A stretch of DNA of 15,068 nt from JABSOG01 sp041583135 (GCA_041583135.1 JBFHGJ010000128.1:1-15068), one strand, 5' to 3'; positions 1 to 6,897 are shown, counted from the stretch's first letter. Notes: generated by a model from the letters alone, not told the origin. Translations and numbers: made by a program.

Positions 1-1602
1 AAACTCGGCCAATTTGTGATCTAAAAATGCCGGACGGGCTTCCATGGAATTGGCCATATCGACGCGGTCGCCACCCCAGGTAAGGATCTGGCCTTCGAGC
101 ATGGTTTTGATCCATACATATTGCGCCTTATCCAGTGGGTGCCTGTCTTTTAAGTAGGTTTCATCAAGCTTGGCTGCAATGGCTTTGCCCGGTTCGTAGT
201 CGCTTATCTGTTCACGGCGTGATGGGTGAATAAGCGCTTTTGCAGTATCGGAGCAACCGAGCCAAGGTTGCAGACAGCTTGGGGTAAAGCCGACTTTGGC
301 ATCGATTTGCTCAGAGTTGTATTCGTCTTTTGGCAGCATCGCGCCTTGAAACAGCTTGTTGTTGGCCTCTAGTGTTTGTTGCCATGCTTTGGTTTGGACT
401 TCGTCGAGTCCATCCATGCCGTGCAGGAACATGTCTTTTCTAAAGGCTGGGTAGCCACCAAACAACTCGTCAGAACCTTCTCCGGTCAGCACTACTTTGT
501 AGTTTACGTGACGAACCTGCTGGCTCATCATCAGTTTGGCTACGGCTAAGGTGTTGTAGATGGTGCGCTCGGTATGCCAGATTGTGCGCTCAAAGTTGTC
601 GTACAACAAGTCGGCGTTAAGCTGTAAGATCTCTTGGTCGGCATTGACCGACTCGGCCATTTCCGTTGCGATTGGCGTTTCATCGTAATCTTTGTTGTCA
701 AAGGCAATGGTAAAGGCTTTTAACGGTTGTTGCGACGCTGATGAGGCTAAGCCCAAAATGGCGCAGGAGTCGATTCCGCCCGACAAGTAGCAGCCTACCG
801 GCACGTCGGCATTAAGCCTCAGTTGAACGGCTTCAAGCAGGTGTTTGCGTACGCCCGAGACATAATATTCGTCTGTATGCTTGGGGCGCATGTCTACTTC
901 AGGAAAATCCATATCCCAGTATTTATGAGTTTCAATGCTGAATTCGCCGCCATTGCGGGTGATCTTGAGCATGTGGCCCGGTTCGACCTGATTGATGCCT
1001 TTAAAGGCAGTCGAGCCGGGAACCATAACCTGTATCAGCTGATGAAATAACCCTTGGGTGTCAATTTCCGCTTTGACTTTCGGATGGGCCAAAACCACTT
1101 TAACTTCTGAGCCAAATACTATCTCAGCGCCTGTGTTGGTCCAGTACAAAGGTTTGATGCCGAACCGGTCTCGCACTAGATAAAGCGCATCTTCTTGTTC
1201 ATCGTACAATGAAAAGGCAAACTCGCCGCGCAATTGCTCTAAGGTTTGCTCTATGCCGCAATGACGATAAAGCCTTGGCACTATTTCTGAGTCGCTTTTT
1301 GACATAAAGCGGTGACCTTGCGCGGTCAACTCGGTACGAATTCGGGCAAAGTCGTAAAACTCGCCGTTGTGGGCAAAGATCAGTTTGCCTTGTTCCAGTT
1401 CAAATGGCTGGCGACCTCTGCTTTCATCTAGGTCGATGATGGTCAGCCGTGAATGGCTCATGCCGACACCGATACCCTGAGGGGCGCTGTAGCCATAGTT
1501 GTCGGGGCCGCGATGATGTTGTATCGCGGCCATGTTTACCAGTATTTGAGGGTCTATTAAGGCCGCTTTGGATTGTCCAAAAATGCCTGCAATACCACAC
1601 AT
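1..1602 (-). CDS. AsnB-like glutamine-hydrolysing amidotransferase (C-terminus cut by window edge)
   Basis: A class II glutamine amidotransferase of the asparagine synthetase family; 534 codons are visible and the 3' end lies outside the window. Seen: ATG followed directly by Cys2, the glutaminase nucleophile; RGPD (31-34), HNGEFYD (78-84) and SDSE of the glutaminase domain (about 1-200); then the ATP-pyrophosphatase domain with SGGIDS (274-279), GEGSDELFGGY (374-384) and a late EARPAFLDH. The start at 1602 has an AGAGG ribosome site and lies 17 nt after the carbamoyltransferase stop, so it is the last visible gene of a five-gene operon. Odd: the loop reading TTIRAS in E. coli AsnB (T322, T323, R325 near the aspartate site) aligns with IYNTLA here (348-353). 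It could still be an asparagine synthetase of a divergent clade, but the acceptor may differ. Family assignment is sure; substrate is not. Confidence 0.93.
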   Translation of the reverse strand, partial: MCGIAGIFGQSKAALIDPQILVNMAAIQHHRGPDNYGYSAPQGIGVGMSHSRLTIIDLDESRGRQPFELEQGKLIFAHNGEFYDFARIRTELTAQGHRFMSKSDSEIVPRLYRHCGIEQTLEQLRGEFAFSLYDEQEDALYLVRDRFGIKPLYWTNTGAEIVFGSEVKVVLAHPKVKAEIDTQGLFHQLIQVMVPGSTAFKGINQVEPGHMLKITRNGGEFSIETHKYWDMDFPEVDMRPKHTDEYYVSGVRKHLLEAVQLRLNADVPVGCYLSGGIDSCAILGLASSASQQPLKAFTIAFDNKDYDETPIATEMAESVNADQEILQLNADLLYDNFERTIWHTERTIYNTLAVAKLMMSQQVRHVNYKVVLTGEGSDELFGGYPAFRKDMFLHGMDGLDEVQTKAWQQTLEANNKLFQGAMLPKDEYNSEQIDAKVGFTPSCLQPWLGCSDTAKALIHPSRREQISDYEPGKAIAAKLDETYLKDRHPLDKAQYVWIKTMLEGQILTWGGDRVDMANSMEARPAFLDHKLAEF

Positions 1603-1619
1603 ATAAACCTCTTTTTTGC

Positions 1620-2693
1620 TTAAATAATATCAAGTACGCGTTCGGTGCGTCTGACCACACAGGTGAGCAGCGCTTGGCGCAGGAAGACCGCGCCTCTGGC
1701 TTGGGCGAAGTACCAGTTGTGCGGTGTGTCATCTAGACTGGTGCACAGTTCTTCACCTCGGGCCAATGGATGCAAAATAATCGACGCCGGTTTCAATGGC
1801 GATTCGTTGTTCAGCACAAACTTGCTGCCATACTCTTTAAATGAGTCACCTTCCCAAGCGATGGCATTGATGTAAATGACATCGGCAGAGCGAATCGCGG
1901 AGTCAAAATCTCCGGTGGTGACGATGTTTAGCCCACTTGAGACCAGTTGCTGACGCTGCTCGGAGTCAAACACCGGGCCTTCACTTTCATTGGCAACGAT
2001 GGTGACAGTATCAAACGCGGCAGGGAATATGGCCATTAACTTAAGTAAGCTGCGCACGGTACGCATTTTGGCCGGTGAGCCGACGATACAAACACGTACA
2101 GGGTTTTCAACCTGCGCTTGAATCAGTTCAGGGCGCCACTTAAAGATGGTGTATAAATCGGCCAACGCTTGGGTCGGGTGCTCATCGCAGCCATTACCGG
2201 CATTGATGATTGGGATGCGCAGGCTGTTCATCATATCTTTGACGGAATTTTCATTGTTGTCGCGCAGAACGACACAATCGCCATAGTTATTGAACATTTC
2301 GGCAATATCGCCGAGGCTTTCACCTTTGGCTATACCTGTGGTCGAGCGGTCGGTGATCGACATTATGTCGCCACCCAAACGGTGCCATGCGCTTTCAAAA
2401 GACAAGCGTGTGCGGGTGCTCGGCTCATAAAAGGCGGAGATCAGGATCTGGCCATTCAATGATGCGCTAAAACGTCCCGGGTTGGCTTCATACTTGGCGG
2501 CCAAACGGAATAATTGCAGCAGCGTATCTTTCTCAAATTGATCTGATGAGTAGATATGCTGATTGCTCAGCTTTTCAAGATGTTCACCTTCTTCGACGAT
2601 GGCGCGCAACAGGTTTTTAGGGTGGGCATCGCCGTAGACGTCGGGCTTTCTACGCTCGAACTGGACGGCTTCCTTGAGTTCTTGATTTACCAT
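1620..2693 (-). CDS. Aspartate-carbamoyltransferase-like enzyme with altered second-substrate site
   Basis: 357 residues, against about 310 for E. coli PyrB; the extra length is an N-terminal extension of about 45 residues. Carbamoyl-phosphate elements are intact: STRTR (92-96), the 80s-loop Lys (K123 in AKGES), R144, HPTQ (172-175) and R211 in KMRTV. The C-terminus (TPHNWYFAQA then ALLTCV) is close to E. coli PyrB. In contrast, PyrB YMTRVQKER aligns with YINAIAWEG (274-282), so the aspartate-binding R229 and Q231 are both Ala (277, 279), and HPLPR is HPLAR (308-312). The family therefore predicts a carbamoyl transferase, but aspartate as acceptor is doubtful. No pyrI regulatory-chain gene follows. 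The start ATG overlaps the stop of a 40-residue ORF (shared ATGGTAA), implying translational coupling. An AsnB-like gene follows 17 nt downstream. Confidence 0.9.
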   Translation of the reverse strand: MVNQELKEAVQFERRKPDVYGDAHPKNLLRAIVEEGEHLEKLSNQHIYSSDQFEKDTLLQLFRLAAKYEANPGRFSASLNGQILISAFYEPSTRTRLSFESAWHRLGGDIMSITDRSTTGIAKGESLGDIAEMFNNYGDCVVLRDNNENSVKDMMNSLRIPIINAGNGCDEHPTQALADLYTIFKWRPELIQAQVENPVRVCIVGSPAKMRTVRSLLKLMAIFPAAFDTVTIVANESEGPVFDSEQRQQLVSSGLNIVTTGDFDSAIRSADVIYINAIAWEGDSFKEYGSKFVLNNESPLKPASIILHPLARGEELCTSLDDTPHNWYFAQARGAVFLRQALLTCVVRRTERVLDII

Positions 2694-2809
2694 AATGACT
2701 TACTTTTAATGTCTCTAATTAACAATACCAGCAGGAGCACCGGAGTACAGCAGCTCAGCCCCAACGCTGAAACAACCACAATCTCTAAAAAGAATTCACT
2801 GACATACAT
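2687..2809 (-). CDS. 40-residue single-TM microprotein between symporter and carbamoyltransferase
   Basis: A short ORF filling the apparent 121-nt gap in the operon. Translation starts at ATG 2809-2807, only 5 nt after the symporter stop. An AAGGA ribosome site within the symporter's last codons lies 8 nt upstream. It ends in TAA at 2689-2687, overlapping the carbamoyltransferase ATG by 7 nt, so all three genes are stitched together. The peptide has an acidic N-terminus (MYVSEFFLE), a hydrophobic helix at about 10-31 containing Cys-Cys-Thr-Pro (20-23), and a basic tail (RDIKSKSLW). This predicts one membrane segment with the basic end in the cytoplasm. I do not recognise a family. A small symporter subunit or a tether for the downstream enzyme are guesses. 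Good ribosome site, perfect spacing and sensible topology argue against chance. Confidence 0.7.
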   Translation of the reverse strand: MYVSEFFLEIVVVSALGLSCCTPVLLLVLLIRDIKSKSLW

Positions 2810-2814
2810 CACTT

Positions 2815-4227
2815 TTATCCTTCTTGCTCTTGCCATTTATAATCGATGGCTTGGAAGCGTTTGAAGTACCAGCAGGTCAGCAAGGATACCGCGCAGGAGC
2901 TTATCGCTGCGGTATAAAAGCCAACTTGAAAATAACAGATCAAACCACTGACTGTGCCAAATACCATGGCCAGCGCCGCACCGGTGCCGTTGAGCTTGTT
3001 ACCGTAAAGACCATAGATAATCGGCCAAATGGTAGAAGCAACAAAGGCGCCGGTAAAATTCAATAATGCCCCAAGAGTTGCCACCCGAGGCAGGCACATC
3101 AACCAGGTGAATAGGCCCAGCAGTAACAACATGAATCGATTCATGGTCATCAGTTGCTCGGTTGAAGCTGCGGGCATTAGATACTTGCGATATAAGTCGT
3201 GAGTCATTAAATCGGCGGTGGCGGCGAGCAGCGAGTCCATACTCGAAGCTAAGGCCGAAAACACCACGACAAACACTAAGATGGCTCCGGCACTGCCGAG
3301 TACCTTAGCTGCGACCATCGGGCCGACCATATCTGGGGAAGGCGGAAATACGCCGAGTGAATTGGCCGAAAGGGCGATAAAACCAGTCACAATCGGCACC
3401 GGCATCCACATCAGTCCCGACACCAAAAAGGATTTTTTGCCGACCCCGGGGGCAAAAGCAAATGCCCGTGACCACCAGACATTGGAGTGGAATATCTCAC
3501 CGATGCCAAAAAAGATGTTATTGAAGAAAAACATCAGCGCCGCTGGAAACAATAAATTGAGTAGTTCGGGCTGAGTTTGGCTGACCGCTTCATAAACTTC
3601 GGGCAATGGGTTTTGGGTTAAACTGGCATAGGCGATATAACACACCCCACCTATAATGATCAGGGTTTGCGCAAAGTCGGTGGCGATCACCGCTCTTAAG
3701 CCGCCAAGCAAGGTATAGCTGACACAGACAACGACGATCACCGTCATGCCGGTTTCGTAACTTAATGGGCTTAATGCCGAGAGCAGTACGCCACCAGCCA
3801 TTCCCAGACTGACCAGCCAGCCAAGGGCATAACAAAACGAGACCACCATAAATACCGCCCACGCAAAGCGGCCGTAGCGTTGGTGAATAAAATCGCCGCT
3901 GGTGACGCCTTTTGGCATCAATTGCTTGATGCGTTTTGCCAGTGGAGCAAACAAGATAAGGCCAAGTGCGGCCATGCTGTAGCCCAACATTCCCCAGACA
4001 CCAAATTGATAAGTCAATTGGGGCGCGACTAAGGTGGTATTGCTGGTCACCCATGTTGCCATGGCAGTCGAGGTCGCCAGAGCAAAACCGACGTTTCTTC
4101 CGGCTAACGCAAAGTCGTCGGCGTTTTTGTTTTTTCGTCCGAGATACCAGCCCCAAGCAATCCAAAGGACACTAAAGGCGACCAGTATGGCAATGGCGTT
4201 ATCTAAACTGATTTGAATGTCTGACAT
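2815..4227 (-). CDS. Sodium:solute symporter (SSS family)
   Basis: Inner-membrane Na+-coupled importer of the SSS family (PutP/PanF/SGLT fold), 470 residues from ATG 4227 with about 13 hydrophobic segments. I chose this ATG (MSDIQISLD) because AGAAG lies about 7 nt upstream; the frame stays open to an earlier Met at 4275, but that would add 16 polar, basic residues before the first helix. Family marks seen: NADDFALAGRNVGF after TM1, TSTAMATWV in TM2, GGLRAVIATDFAQTLII mid-protein, and ALASSMDSLLAATADLMTHDLY, equivalent to the PutP TM8 segment whose Ser/Thr pair binds Na+. The substrate cannot be read from sequence; the operon suggests an amino acid or small carboxylate that the downstream carbamoyltransferase and amidotransferase then use. 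The 5' end overlaps the upstream small membrane-protein gene by 29 nt. Confidence 0.93.
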   Translation of the reverse strand: MSDIQISLDNAIAILVAFSVLWIAWGWYLGRKNKNADDFALAGRNVGFALATSTAMATWVTSNTTLVAPQLTYQFGVWGMLGYSMAALGLILFAPLAKRIKQLMPKGVTSGDFIHQRYGRFAWAVFMVVSFCYALGWLVSLGMAGGVLLSALSPLSYETGMTVIVVVCVSYTLLGGLRAVIATDFAQTLIIIGGVCYIAYASLTQNPLPEVYEAVSQTQPELLNLLFPAALMFFFNNIFFGIGEIFHSNVWWSRAFAFAPGVGKKSFLVSGLMWMPVPIVTGFIALSANSLGVFPPSPDMVGPMVAAKVLGSAGAILVFVVVFSALASSMDSLLAATADLMTHDLYRKYLMPAASTEQLMTMNRFMLLLLGLFTWLMCLPRVATLGALLNFTGAFVASTIWPIIYGLYGNKLNGTGAALAMVFGTVSGLICYFQVGFYTAAISSCAVSLLTCWYFKRFQAIDYKWQEQEG

Positions 4228-4636
4228 CGTGCGCTTCTTTGTTGGTTTTATTGACACGGCCGTAGAGTACGCCAATCAAAATGCCAAACATGGCTAGTCC
4301 TAACAGGAACACCTTCAAGGCCGTTGCGATAGAATAATGATTGACCTCTAAACTTTTCAGTACGAAGTGATTGTCTTGTGAGTTGGCAAAGAATTTGATG
4401 TTGTATTGACCGGTTGAGAGGCCGGAAAAGCTCACTTTTTGCTGTGGTTCAGCCCCGCTTTTGAGCAGGTTGTAGCTGGAAACAAGTTGATTCCCGCTAT
4501 ATAAACTAACGCTTTGGCAGGTGTCTTGGCATTGTTGGTGAGGAACGTCAACAGTGACATAGCCTTCTTGCGCACTGAGGTTGGCGAAAGCGGGCAGGGT
4601 AATGAAAAAAAAAGAAAGTATCGCTAAGCGTAAAAT
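4199..4636 (-). CDS. 145-residue exported, membrane-anchored protein upstream of the symporter (apparent ATT start)
   Basis: The open frame runs from an in-frame stop near 4678 to 4199 and contains no ATG, GTG or TTG before residue 68. Beginning at ATT 4636-4634 it encodes a signal peptide (LRLAILSFFFITLPAFA, likely cleaved after Ala18), a periplasmic region of about 85 residues with beta-rich, Ig-like patterning (VTVDVP, VSLYSG, SGLSTGQYNIKFFA) and a Cys36/Cys40 pair, then a TM helix (about 106-126) and a short polar cytoplasmic tail. GGAG lies 7 nt before the ATT, the ideal distance. A caller using standard starts would begin at GTG 4435 and lose the signal peptide. The gene overlaps the symporter start by 29 nt and heads the operon. 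No family recognised; a symporter accessory subunit is my inference. A sequencing error in an original ATG is the alternative. Confidence 0.68.
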   Translation of the reverse strand: MLRLAILSFFFITLPAFANLSAQEGYVTVDVPHQQCQDTCQSVSLYSGNQLVSSYNLLKSGAEPQQKVSFSGLSTGQYNIKFFANSQDNHFVLKSLEVNHYSIATALKVFLLGLAMFGILIGVLYGRVNKTNKEAHDVRHSNQFR

Positions 4637-4672
4637 GGTGGATCTCCAGTTAAATTGATTAGAGGTGTAATT

Positions 4673-4701
4673 AATTTAGCACATTAGGGCATATAATCCA
4701 A
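4673..4701 (-). promoter_or_regulatory. Weak candidate sigma-70 promoter for the five-gene operon
   Basis: On the minus strand TTGGAT (4701-4696) and TAAATT (4678-4673) are separated by 17 nt, about 37 nt upstream of the proposed ATT start. The match to consensus is only partial (3/6 and 4/6), so this is a position-based suggestion. Confidence 0.28.
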
Positions 4702-4872
4702 CCGCAAAGGGCCGAGATGGGCATGGCGATATACCGAATCAATTGCACTGCCTACACCGTCGCGCGCAGCCTGCGACGCAATCGCGACAGCGCGTTTTTG
4801 ACTGATATTGTGTTGTGCGGCCTGAGCCGCGATAGGGGAATGTGGGTTTTGCAGACGTTGTTGTATGGGGCT
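4684..4872 (-). pseudogene. Start-less 62-codon open frame, possible gene remnant
   Basis: Between the MarR stop and the operon promoter, one minus frame is open for 62 codons and reads like real protein: NPHSPIAAQAAQHN, then SQKRAVAIASQAARDG, then IDSVYRHAHLGPLRLDYMP before the stop. There is no ATG, GTG or TTG start and no ribosome site, and an in-frame stop at 4875-4873 closes it upstream, so a 5'-truncated gene remnant is the simplest reading. Caveats: the opposite strand carries a 55-codon ORF over the same bases (from ATG 4717), and the MarR frame also stays open for some 50 codons past its stop, so the region is GC-rich and generally poor in stops. Function unknown. Confidence 0.3.
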
Positions 4873-4913
4873 TTAGCTGAGGCTTGACGATGTTGTGCTC
4901 TCAGTACACCGCC

Positions 4914-5402
4914 TTAGCTTTGAGCTGGTGGTTCCTCGTTAATGGCACCGACTTCAAGCATCGGCGCTGCATCTAAGTTTTCGGCATCCATCATACTGGC
5001 GATGCGCTGCATCGAGCTTAGCAATAAAGATTGCTCCCAAGATTCCAGCGAGCAAAAGTTTTCGATAAAGTGCTCTTGCAGTGGCTGAGGGGCGGTGAGT
5101 AAAAGCGCTTTACCTTTGCTGGTCAAAAACAGGCTGACGCGACGCTTGTCTTCTTGGCTTCTTACCCGAGTGAGCAGATCGCGGCTTTCCAATCTATCGA
5201 CGATATTGGTGACTGTTGCCGGACTCAAGTTGATGTTTTGGGCTATTCTGCCGCTGGTGATCCCTTTCACTCTACCGACCTCTTGCATGATCAACAATTG
5301 TGGTGCGGTTAAGCCAGAGCTTTTGTTCAGCTGCTTGGAGTGTAGATCGATAGCGCGGATCACTTTACGCAGTGAGACCAATAACTCTTCGTATTTTTCC
5401 AT
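4914..5402 (-). CDS. MarR-family transcriptional regulator
   Basis: 162 residues, typical MarR length (140-165). The winged helix-turn-helix is clear: LTAPQLLIMQEVGR (about 31-44), the recognition helix in LSPATVTNIVDRLESRDLL (59-77) and a wing with SQEDKRRVSLFLT (82-94), where the Asp-Lys-Arg-Arg stretch matches the DxR wing motif. The N-terminal and C-terminal helices would form the dimer interface; the acidic, Pro-rich last 20 residues are probably disordered. MarR proteins usually repress their own and nearby genes and release DNA on binding small aromatic or phenolic ligands. It has its own promoter, is downstream of nadV, and lies upstream of and co-directional with the symporter operon, so either neighbour could be its target. 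ATG at 5402 is preceded by AGAGA. Confidence 0.93.
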   Translation of the reverse strand: MEKYEELLVSLRKVIRAIDLHSKQLNKSSGLTAPQLLIMQEVGRVKGITSGRIAQNINLSPATVTNIVDRLESRDLLTRVRSQEDKRRVSLFLTSKGKALLLTAPQPLQEHFIENFCSLESWEQSLLLSSMQRIASMMDAENLDAAPMLEVGAINEEPPAQS

Positions 5403-5436
5403 AACTAAGGGATTCTCTTTTAACGACTATCGCTCG

Positions 5437-5464
5437 ATTATAACGGGGTTGTCGGTGAAGTAAA
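5437..5464 (-). promoter_or_regulatory. Candidate sigma-70 promoter of the marR gene
   Basis: On the minus strand there is a perfect TATAAT -10 box (5442-5437) and a TTTACT -35 box (5464-5459, 4/6 match) with a 16-nt spacer. It starts transcription about 30 nt before the MarR ATG, which suggests that marR is transcribed separately from nadV. Confidence 0.6.
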
Positions 5465-5467
5465 ATG

Positions 5468-5485
5468 TTGAGCTTCCTTGCTCAA
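5468..5485 (-). terminator. Possible weak terminator hairpin after nadV
   Basis: Perfect 6-bp inverted repeat TTGAGC / GCTCAA around a 6-nt loop, about 42 nt past the nadV stop and just upstream of the marR promoter. The following minus-strand stretch (CATTTTACTT) is only weakly U-rich, so intrinsic termination would be partial. Confidence 0.3.
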
Positions 5486-5526
5486 GGCATGTGCCATTGG
5501 CGGCGCACGGTTTATCGGTCATTTGC

Positions 5527-6897
5527 TTAAACGGCGAGGGTGCGGATATCTTCGAGGCTGACATCGATTAGCAACTTGCCGTTGCGAAATACCGGGCGCA
5601 GCAGGTTGTTGCGCTCGCCAAGATCTTCTTGACGGATAGTCTGGTAGTGTCCTTTGTGTTTTATCAGTGCCAAACGCCCTTTTTTGCTGCGTTTACCTTG
5701 GTCGGTCACCGGATCTTTGTAGACATCGACCCACTTCTCATTGACGCTGGCCGCGCTGGCTTTCATGGCAAACTGCAAGGTATCGCGGTTGACCTTTTGC
5801 AGCAGTTCTGCCCCCATGCCAAAGGCAAGGTTGTCGGCACTGATCTGATGTTGTTGTAAGTTATCGAGAATATCGCCGATGGTTTTGGGGCTGATACCGT
5901 CGCCTTGAATAACGCGGATGTAGTCCGGCAGAACGCGGTAGCCTTTCTTATTGATCTTGTAGCCAAACTTGGCCATGAGGCGTTCGATGGCCTTATGAAC
6001 GACTTTAACCGGGTCGCCGCTGTCGGGGCGAATGACCAAAGTGCCACCGCTGTTGACGACTTCATCGTGTAGCGCTTCGCCCCATAAATGATCTATTGCC
6101 GCCCAAAGGTCGTAAGAATCGCTGACCACTGCCACCAGCTTGTTGGGTCCGGCAAATTGTTTGAGCATATTGCGATAGGCTTCAACTTCGTTTTCTCTAC
6201 CCCAAATGGTGATGGTGCTGTGTTCGGCTGCCGGTATGCTGAAGGCGGGCATCTGCGCTTGATAGTATTTTCTCGCCGCAACCAAAGCCGCCACCGTGTC
6301 TGTTCCTTGAAAGTTAACCAAATGCGCCAGCCCACCGATGGCGGCCGTTTCGTGACTGCTGGCGCCGCGAGCGCCGAAGTCATGGAGTTTAAAAGGGAGG
6401 CCATCGGTTTGTTCGGCGGTGGTCTGCAAGTAGCTTTCGATTAGCTTTTTACAACAAAAAGATAAAGTCGCCACGGTAGTAGGATACCAAATGGCGCGGA
6501 GCAACATTGTTTCGATATAGCTGGTTAACCATGGCACTTTGGGATCGGTGTTCTGTACTTGAACTAACACGTTAGTGAGCGGCACAACGCTGCCCTCTGG
6601 CACTGCTTCGATAACCAATGGCAGATAGCCTTGGTGCTCATCAAGAATATACTGCCAGCCTTCGCGGTTAAACGGCACGCCGTGTAAGGCATAAACTTCG
6701 GCAGCTTCGTCGATATCGGCTTGGCTGATCGGATGGCATAGGTATTGTTTTAAAAACATCTGTAAACCAAAAAAGACGTGCTCGGCGTAGTCGCCGCCTC
6801 TGGCTTCAATGTAGCTGCTGACATACTCTGTACCTTGCGGGTATTGCAGGTAGTGGCTGGCTTTGTAGCTGTCGGTGTTGAGAATTAAGTTAGTCAT
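5527..6897 (-). CDS. nadV: Nicotinamide phosphoribosyltransferase NadV
   Basis: Converts nicotinamide plus PRPP to NMN in the cytoplasm, the non-deamidating entry to NAD; 456 residues against about 490 for human NAMPT. Recognisable segments match NAMPT closely: LNTDSYKASHY at the N-terminus, KLHDFGARGASSHETAAIG (170-188), HLVNFQGTDTVAA (192-204), PAAEHSTITIWG (222-233) with the catalytic His226 (human H247), IRPDSGDPVKVV (289-300) with the nicotinamide-site Arg and Asp, and IQGDGI near 329. The start at 6897 has an AGGGGGA ribosome site about 8 nt upstream. It follows the NadM-Nudix gene on the same strand after 129 nt. Together they give a complete two-step nicotinamide to NAD route. Nothing appears truncated. 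Confidence 0.97.
   Translation of the reverse strand: MTNLILNTDSYKASHYLQYPQGTEYVSSYIEARGGDYAEHVFFGLQMFLKQYLCHPISQADIDEAAEVYALHGVPFNREGWQYILDEHQGYLPLVIEAVPEGSVVPLTNVLVQVQNTDPKVPWLTSYIETMLLRAIWYPTTVATLSFCCKKLIESYLQTTAEQTDGLPFKLHDFGARGASSHETAAIGGLAHLVNFQGTDTVAALVAARKYYQAQMPAFSIPAAEHSTITIWGRENEVEAYRNMLKQFAGPNKLVAVVSDSYDLWAAIDHLWGEALHDEVVNSGGTLVIRPDSGDPVKVVHKAIERLMAKFGYKINKKGYRVLPDYIRVIQGDGISPKTIGDILDNLQQHQISADNLAFGMGAELLQKVNRDTLQFAMKASAASVNEKWVDVYKDPVTDQGKRSKKGRLALIKHKGHYQTIRQEDLGERNNLLRPVFRNGKLLIDVSLEDIRTLAV

Noticed and set aside
1449..1875. Plus- and minus-strand ORFs of 76-102 codons over the 3' end of the carbamoyltransferase and the 5' end of the AsnB-like gene
   Set aside because: They are antisense or out of frame to two clear enzymes and have no ribosome site or recognisable protein pattern.
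2556..2864. 102-codon plus-strand ORF spanning the symporter-carbamoyltransferase gap
   Set aside because: Antisense to three minus-strand reading frames with good ribosome sites; its sequence shows no family features.
3590..4165. 191-codon minus-strand ORF inside the symporter gene
   Set aside because: Shifted frame of the symporter; Cys/Arg/Trp-rich composition typical of a shadow frame.
4717..4890. 55-codon plus-strand ORF starting ATGGGCATGG
   Set aside because: Arg- and Cys-rich, no good ribosome site, and antisense to a frame with more natural protein composition; neither is certain.
6093..6404. 103-codon minus ORF within nadV
   Set aside because: Out-of-frame shadow of a clear NAMPT-family protein.
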